A model generated the notes under the pieces. That model did not search any database and had not been told where the DNA came from. It saw only the letters and a program-made list of their open reading frames with translations. A program made the position numbers and the translations under genes. A stretch of 12,638 bases of DNA from Candidatus Aminicenantota bacterium (GTDB lineage Bacteria > Acidobacteriota > Aminicenantia > UBA2199), in contig CP070627.1 of assembly GCA_020355945.1 (NCBI GenBank), positions 738,840-751,477 on the forward strand. The letters are read 5' to 3'. Below are positions 9,047-12,638 of this stretch, in pieces; position 1 is the stretch's first letter, and every line of letters begins with the position of its first letter.

Positions 9047-9248
9047 AAAATTGTTGCATTTTTTTAGCATATAAATAGAATCTTTTTATATTCAATCTTT
9101 TTGAACATATCGATAAATAGATATTTTTTAAAATTTTTATTTAACAATCTTTCAAAGAACTTTATCATCTGCTGAAATGCTAATAATAATTAATTTTTAG
9201 CGATTATTTGTGTATGTTTTTAACAAATATTTAGCACGCAACAATTTT
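9047..9248. repeat. 11-bp inverted repeats bounding an AT-rich ~200-bp segment
   Basis: AAAATTGTTGC at 9047-9057 is the exact reverse complement of GCAACAATTTT at 9238-9248. Each arm is followed on the inner side by T-rich sequence and an AGCA/GTGCT-like tetramer. The segment between is almost pure A/T. This could be a small MITE-like element or a chance match in biased DNA; no target-site duplication was seen. Confidence 0.35.
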
Positions 9249-9315
9249 TGTTATTTTTTCTCAATTTTTAAATTTTTCCGCTGATGAAAACCAAGAAGAG
9301 GGACCCAATTGCCCT

Positions 9316-10242
9316 TTAGTGGTGGCCGAGTCCTTCCAACATCTTCTCTCCTGCAGTTACCCGAAGTTTCAACAGGTTCTCCAGCGGCGGCAGGGGGCAG
9401 GTGGCATGCGCTGAAAAAACACAGGGAGGATTAACTGCCATATTAAAATCGATTACCGTGTGTCCCTGTTGGTCCGGTTCAGCCACGGAAAGGAACCGTC
9501 CACCCCCATAGGTTTCTTTCCCGTTGGTTTCATCACCAAAGATAACGAACAGGGGCCCCTTACTCCCCAGGGGCAGCAGCCGATACTCTTTGCCCCCTAT
9601 CTTAAATACCAGGACCCCTTGTATCTCCTCCTCGCTTTCCGTACCCAACACGTTCGGTACATTTACCTTACGCGGCTCTTTAAAACACTCTAACACTGCT
9701 TCCACTCGCCACCGGGGGTCCACCTGGAAGGAATCGATTTTTTCCAATTTACTCAATCGCGGGTGCTGCGAATCTTTTAATCTTACTCCCAGTCGGTTAC
9801 CCCGTTTGATGATATACCAACTCAGTGAACCGCAGCGCAGCACTGTGGGTTTTCCTTTCATATCGTTTTCCAGTTTCAATTCCGATACTTCTTTATCATC
9901 GTGCAGCACAGTCCCTTCTTCGGAGGCCACAAAGCGTACTTCCTCTTTTTCCCAAAAAAACGTGCCCATATGTGCCGGGGCTTTAACCTCTTCGATCACC
10001 AGGTCATTATCTTTATCGCTGCCAAAGGTATTTTTTCCCTCTTTTAGCCAGAACAAACCTGCCAGGCTCAACCAGCCATCCTTTTCTTTTAGCCCTTGCA
10101 GCCGTTTTTGCTGCCAGGCCTTAATCTTTGCCGCATATCCCGTGTCTCCCGTGTCAACTTCACCTGGTTGGCTCCCGGTTTTGCACCCGGCAGCCAGGGC
10201 AAAAATCGTCATAACTATTAACAGTCCAAAACACTTCTTCAT
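9316..10242 (-). CDS. DUF1684 family lipoprotein
   Basis: 308 residues. The N-terminus is a lipoprotein signal peptide: short basic start, hydrophobic core, then ALAAGC with Cys20 as the predicted lipidated residue, so the protein should be anchored in an envelope membrane. Family marks are the N-terminal GWLSLAGLFWL (56-66) and the C-terminal block DFN (265-267), NPPC (271-274), CPLPP (282-286) and AGEK (297-300), all typical of DUF1684. The length fits the family with a signal peptide. Members have no established biochemical function and I assign none. Start supported by AGGAG at 10250-10254, 7 nt from the ATG. The gene is transcribed away from the ggt-like gene, with a shared upstream region carrying inverted repeats. 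The next gene in the same direction (DUF5916) is 552 bp away with its own likely promoter, so this is probably a single-gene unit. Confidence 0.93.
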   Translation of the reverse strand: MKKCFGLLIVMTIFALAAGCKTGSQPGEVDTGDTGYAAKIKAWQQKRLQGLKEKDGWLSLAGLFWLKEGKNTFGSDKDNDLVIEEVKAPAHMGTFFWEKEEVRFVASEEGTVLHDDKEVSELKLENDMKGKPTVLRCGSLSWYIIKRGNRLGVRLKDSQHPRLSKLEKIDSFQVDPRWRVEAVLECFKEPRKVNVPNVLGTESEEEIQGVLVFKIGGKEYRLLPLGSKGPLFVIFGDETNGKETYGGGRFLSVAEPDQQGHTVIDFNMAVNPPCVFSAHATCPLPPLENLLKLRVTAGEKMLEGLGHH

Positions 10243-10267
10243 ATTCGATCTCCTGGATTTTTTAGTG

Positions 10268-10298
10268 TTCCTCCGGGACCCTGGTGGACCCGGAGGAA
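10268..10298. promoter_or_regulatory. 10-bp perfect inverted repeat at the DUF1684 transcription start
   Basis: TTCCTCCGGG (10268-10277) and CCCGGAGGAA (10289-10298) are perfect reverse complements around an 11-nt spacer. The repeat covers the predicted +1 of the DUF1684 transcript, so it could be an operator or a stable hairpin at the very 5' end of the mRNA. The arms carry CCTCC and GGAGG, so it could also compete with the true Shine-Dalgarno at 10250-10254. Confidence 0.55.
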
Positions 10299-10301
10299 TC
10301 T

Positions 10302-10330
10302 ATTTTAGCCTGAATTTGAGCAATAGTCAA
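10302..10330 (-). promoter_or_regulatory. Sigma70-like promoter for the DUF1684 gene
   Basis: On the minus strand TTGACT (10325-10330) and TAAAAT (10302-10307) are separated by 17 bp. The predicted start is near 10295, about 50 nt before the ATG. The -35 box overlaps the arm of one inverted repeat (10328-10351), and the start point lies in the other (10268-10298). Confidence 0.6.
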
Positions 10331-10351
10331 ATCCCTGGTCCAGGGGATTTG
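10328..10351. promoter_or_regulatory. Inverted repeat overlapping the DUF1684 -35 box
   Basis: CAAATCCCTGG and CCAGGGGATTTG form a near-perfect dyad with one bulged G; the core CCCTGG-T-CCAGGG (10333-10345) is perfect. The dyad overlaps the minus-strand -35 box and ends 28 bp before the plus-strand ggt -35 box, a position where a regulator could affect both promoters. There is no T-run consistent with a terminator. Confidence 0.5.
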
Positions 10352-10379
10352 TTATTTCCACTTTTTATTAATAAAACTA

Positions 10380-10408
10380 TTGACAGGGAAAAATTTTTAG
10401 TGTATATT
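10380..10408 (+). promoter_or_regulatory. Sigma70-like promoter for the ggt-like gene
   Basis: Consensus TTGACA (10380-10385), 17-bp spacer, then TATATT (10403-10408). The predicted start is near 10415, giving a leader of about 40 nt. The ribosome binding site is probably the weak GGTGA at 10448-10452, 4 nt before the ATG. This is the best promoter match in the window. Confidence 0.7.
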
Positions 10409-10456
10409 TGGGCGTCTTTTTTTAAAAGGCAGGAATGATACGAATGTGGTGAAAAA

Positions 10457-12091
10457 ATGGACATCAGGCAAATTGAATCGAGTTTTTGTCCATCTGCAGA
10501 TGGGAAGGCGGCTGAGGCCCTTAATGGCATGATAGCCACCGCAGCGCCAGAAGCAACGGCAGCAGGGGTTGAAGTGTTGAGAAAAGGCGGCAATGCTGTA
10601 GATGCAGCAGTGGCCGCAGCCATGGCCCTGGGGGTCTGCGAAAGCCAGGCCAGCGGCCTGGGCGGCCAAACCATGATGCTTATCTATACCGGAGAAAAAG
10701 TAATTGCCGTAGACGGCTCCTCTCGATCACCCTCCCTGGCCCACGTCAATGCCATCTATAAACTAGACCGTTCCAATGGCTACCGCGCCACCACGGTTCC
10801 CAGTACCCCCGCAGTTCTCTGGTACGTCCACAACCGTTACGGCACCCGTCCATGGGAAGAAATATTAGAACCCGCCATCCAACTGGCACAGGAAGGCTCC
10901 GCTATTACCCCTTTGCAGCACCACCTCCAAAAACGGGAATTGAAGGAATTCAACAATGTAGAGTCCAAATCCGGCGCTAAATATTTTCTAAACGACGGCC
11001 AACCCTATAAAACCTTGAGTCTCTTCAAACAGCCAGACCTGGCAGAACTACTAAAAAAAATCAGTCAAAAAGGTATAGAAGAGTTCTATGAAGGAGGTAT
11101 TGCCAAAATCATCGATGCGGACATGCGCGAAAACGGCGGCCTGCTCCGATACGACGACCTGACCCTGATTCCCTGGCCTATTATCCGAAAAGCCTTGAAA
11201 CGAAGATTCCGGGAGGCTACCGTTTATACGATGCCGCTGCCGGCTGCCGGGCGCACCCTGCTTTTTACCCTGTTGATGTTGGACCACTTACCGTTAGATA
11301 CCTTCCGGGAGATGGATTATGAAAATAAAAAAATACACCTGTTGGTCGAAGTATTAAGGAAAGCTTTTTTGGAACGTTCTGACCGTCCCTTTGATCCCAA
11401 TTTTTACCCCCAACTGGTAAAAAAAGACATGCTGCGAAGAAAATATGCCCGGCAATCTATCCGGGAAATCCTGAAAAATGTTGACAAGACCATACTGTCT
11501 ACTATTGCCTCCGAAGATGAACTATCCGGTGAAACCACTCACCTGTCGGTAATGGACAACAAAGGGATGGCGGTCAGTTTGACCCAGTCTATTGAGCGGG
11601 TGTACGGCAGCAAAGCGGCTGCTGCGGGTTTGGGTTTTCTTTACAACAACTATTTGATGGACTATGAATATTCCCTGGTGAACCATCCCTTTTATTTGCG
11701 GCCCAATAAGCCACCCTGGGCCACGGTAGCTCCCACAATGCTTTTCCTGGGAGACGATTTATGGATGGTCTTAGGAAGCCCGGGCAGTGAGCGAATTATA
11801 TCAACCCTGGCCCAGTTCTTACTCCACGTCATGGATGGAAATCTATCCATTGAAAAAGCCATGAAAGCTCCCCGCATGCACTGTTCCCTGGGGGGAAGAA
11901 TCAGCCTGGAAGCGGACCGGTTTTCCCCGGGTTTGCTGGAGTTTTTAAAGAAAAAAGGATACCGCCTCGATATTCGTGAACCCTTTGCCTTTTACCTGGG
12001 TTGTATCCAGGCGGTATTGAAGCGTCACACCGGCAGCGGTTTCCAGGGCATTGCCGATGTCCGGCGCGAGGGCGCAGCCAAAGGGCTTTGA
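10457..12091 (+). CDS. Gamma-glutamyltransferase family protein (gamma-glutamyl hydrolase/transferase)
   Basis: 544 residues of the Ntn-hydrolase GGT family, which cleaves or transfers gamma-glutamyl groups after autocatalytic cleavage into two subunits. Visible marks: the ATAAPEATAAGVEVLRKGG N-terminal block; the GLGG stretch; TTHLSVMD with predicted nucleophile Thr360 (equivalent to E. coli Thr391), preceded by Glu359; NNYLMD with Asp402 in the place of the substrate-binding Asp; and GSPGSER (440-446) in place of the usual GSPGGSR. Predicted chains are ~359 and 185 residues. Unlike classical periplasmic GGTs it has no signal peptide, and a TGA at 10436-10438 bars an in-frame extension, so it is probably cytosolic. 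The usual VPGT motif reads VPST here. These deviations mean the substrate may not be glutathione. It has its own promoter and is followed after 21 bp by the N-formylglutamate amidohydrolase gene, probably in one transcript. Confidence 0.92.
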   Translation: MDIRQIESSFCPSADGKAAEALNGMIATAAPEATAAGVEVLRKGGNAVDAAVAAAMALGVCESQASGLGGQTMMLIYTGEKVIAVDGSSRSPSLAHVNAIYKLDRSNGYRATTVPSTPAVLWYVHNRYGTRPWEEILEPAIQLAQEGSAITPLQHHLQKRELKEFNNVESKSGAKYFLNDGQPYKTLSLFKQPDLAELLKKISQKGIEEFYEGGIAKIIDADMRENGGLLRYDDLTLIPWPIIRKALKRRFREATVYTMPLPAAGRTLLFTLLMLDHLPLDTFREMDYENKKIHLLVEVLRKAFLERSDRPFDPNFYPQLVKKDMLRRKYARQSIREILKNVDKTILSTIASEDELSGETTHLSVMDNKGMAVSLTQSIERVYGSKAAAAGLGFLYNNYLMDYEYSLVNHPFYLRPNKPPWATVAPTMLFLGDDLWMVLGSPGSERIISTLAQFLLHVMDGNLSIEKAMKAPRMHCSLGGRISLEADRFSPGLLEFLKKKGYRLDIREPFAFYLGCIQAVLKRHTGSGFQGIADVRREGAAKGL

Positions 12092-12112
12092 CGCTCAAAT
12101 CATGTATAACCC

Positions 12113-12638
12113 ATGAATCAATTTCCCGTGCTTATTTCCATTCCCCACGGAGGAACAGGTACACCGGAGGAACTCATCAATCGTATCTGCATCCGGTCCA
12201 AAGACATTTTTGATGACATGGACCCTTTTACCCGGGAAATTTATGATCTTGAACCGGGGGTTATCGAGGTACTGACTACAGACATTGCCCGGGCTTTTGT
12301 GGACCTTAACCGGGCTGTTGATGATTTACCCCCTAAAAATCCCGACGGCATTATCAAGAGTATGACTTGCTATAAAAAACCCATCTATATAAAAGGCAAA
12401 GAACCGGACGAACCCCTGAGGCAAATCCTGGTTGAGCGGTATTATCACCCCTATCACAGGAAGTTGCGAGAAATAACCTCCCAAAATAAAGAAGTGAAGT
12501 TAGCATTGGACTGTCATTCCATGGCCGCGGAACCTCCCCCATTAGCAAAAAATCACAAATTACAAAATACAAAATACAAACAAACCACAAATTACAATGT
12601 CAAAAATTACAAACGAAAAAATAATAAAAAGTTTTTGC
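12113..12638 (+). CDS. N-formylglutamate amidohydrolase family protein, 3' end outside window
   Basis: 175 codons visible. Family marks in order: PVLISIPHGGTG (5-16, His12 likely a metal ligand), the VDLNR segment (63-67), RYYHPYH (109-115) and LALDCHSM (130-137). The family hydrolyses N-formyl-L-glutamate or similar N-acyl amino acids to the free amino acid, classically late in histidine breakdown. The start is the first in-frame ATG after a TAA at 12107-12109. There is no clear Shine-Dalgarno, so translation may be coupled to the gene upstream. From about Ala145 the protein turns into a Lys/Asn/Tyr-rich stretch encoded by the A-rich repeat, where the family normally carries its next conserved block; the frame stays open to the window end. 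The gene may be intact with an insert, or disrupted beyond the edge. The family call is firm, the exact substrate is not. Confidence 0.85.
   Translation, partial: MNQFPVLISIPHGGTGTPEELINRICIRSKDIFDDMDPFTREIYDLEPGVIEVLTTDIARAFVDLNRAVDDLPPKNPDGIIKSMTCYKKPIYIKGKEPDEPLRQILVERYYHPYHRKLREITSQNKEVKLALDCHSMAAEPPPLAKNHKLQNTKYKQTTNYNVKNYKRKNNKKFL
12544..12633. repeat. A-rich, nearly G-free dispersed-type repeat inside the coding sequence
   Basis: The stretch is built of variants of ACAAA(T)TACAAAATAC, with CACAAATTACAA occurring at 12554-12565 and again at 12586-12597 (32-bp offset), and ACAAAAT repeated in between. The plus strand has almost no G, a strong strand asymmetry unlike the flanking coding DNA. 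This composition resembles low-complexity repeats I associate with genomes of several uncultivated phyla, but copies elsewhere cannot be checked here. It reaches close to or beyond the window edge. Confidence 0.7.

Larger units (their letters stand above)
9007..9315. other. AT-rich intergenic stretch without a gene
   Basis: Between the DUF5916 promoter and the end of the DUF1684 gene the DNA is strongly AT-rich, with many A/T runs, and no supported reading frame. It must hold the 3' end of the DUF1684 transcript (minus strand), but only weak stems are visible there: GGG/CCC pairing near 9300-9313 and AACAA/TTGTT near 9240-9251. I call no terminator. Confidence 0.6.

Noticed and set aside
9290..9315. 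A rho-independent terminator after the DUF1684 gene
   Set aside because: Only a 3-bp GGG/CCC pairing with a large loop is visible, not followed by a proper T-run on the minus strand.
9524..10438. A 304-codon plus-strand open frame antisense to the DUF1684 lipoprotein gene
   Set aside because: It is Ser/Pro-rich with no recognisable domain and mirrors the codon pattern of the DUF1684 gene, which has a lipobox, a Shine-Dalgarno and family motifs. It is a shadow frame.
12544..12638. The A-rich repeat as a CRISPR array
   Set aside because: Units are short, degenerate and unevenly spaced, with no unique spacers of constant length and no cas genes nearby.

Overview
This window looks like chromosomal DNA from an uncultivated, moderate-GC, Gram-negative-type bacterium. 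The best guess is Candidatus Aminicenantes or a relative within or near the Acidobacteriota. The guess rests on three things: an outer-membrane-type DUF5916 protein with an N-terminal CBM9-like domain, a large multimodular NRPS, and an A-rich, nearly G-free dispersed-type repeat lying inside a gene. It is an inference from gene content, not a marker-gene result.

Layout. (1) Positions 1-6406, minus strand: most of a very large nonribosomal peptide synthetase, reading C-A-PCP-C-A and cut by the window edge inside the second adenylation domain. I read it in frame over all 2135 visible codons. A complete SAM-dependent methyltransferase is embedded in the second A domain between core motifs A2 and A3, making it an interrupted adenylation domain. 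(2) Positions 6490-8763, minus strand: a 757-residue exported DUF5916 protein (CBM9-like domain plus predicted beta-barrel), 83 bp upstream of the NRPS and in the same direction. (3) Positions 8764-9315: a non-coding block holding a promoter for the DUF5916 gene, a long potentially structured leader, and an AT-rich stretch bounded by 11-bp inverted repeats. (4) Positions 9316-10242, minus strand: a DUF1684 lipoprotein. (5) Positions 10243-10456: a divergent promoter region with two good sigma70-like promoters back to back and two strong inverted repeats. (6) Positions 10457-12091, plus strand: a gamma-glutamyltransferase-family enzyme without a signal peptide. (7) Positions 12113-12638, plus strand: an N-formylglutamate amidohydrolase-family gene, cut by the window edge, whose conserved core is followed by an in-frame A-rich repeat.

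How they fit together. The ggt-like gene and the N-formylglutamate amidohydrolase gene are 21 bp apart and probably co-transcribed; both families cleave glutamate-containing amides, so a role in glutamate release or amino-acid catabolism is plausible. The NRPS would incorporate at least two amino acids, the second in a module that also carries a methyltransferase. Nothing visible ties the DUF5916 or DUF1684 proteins to the peptide product except position. Most other open frames on both strands are antisense or out-of-frame shadows of these genes.
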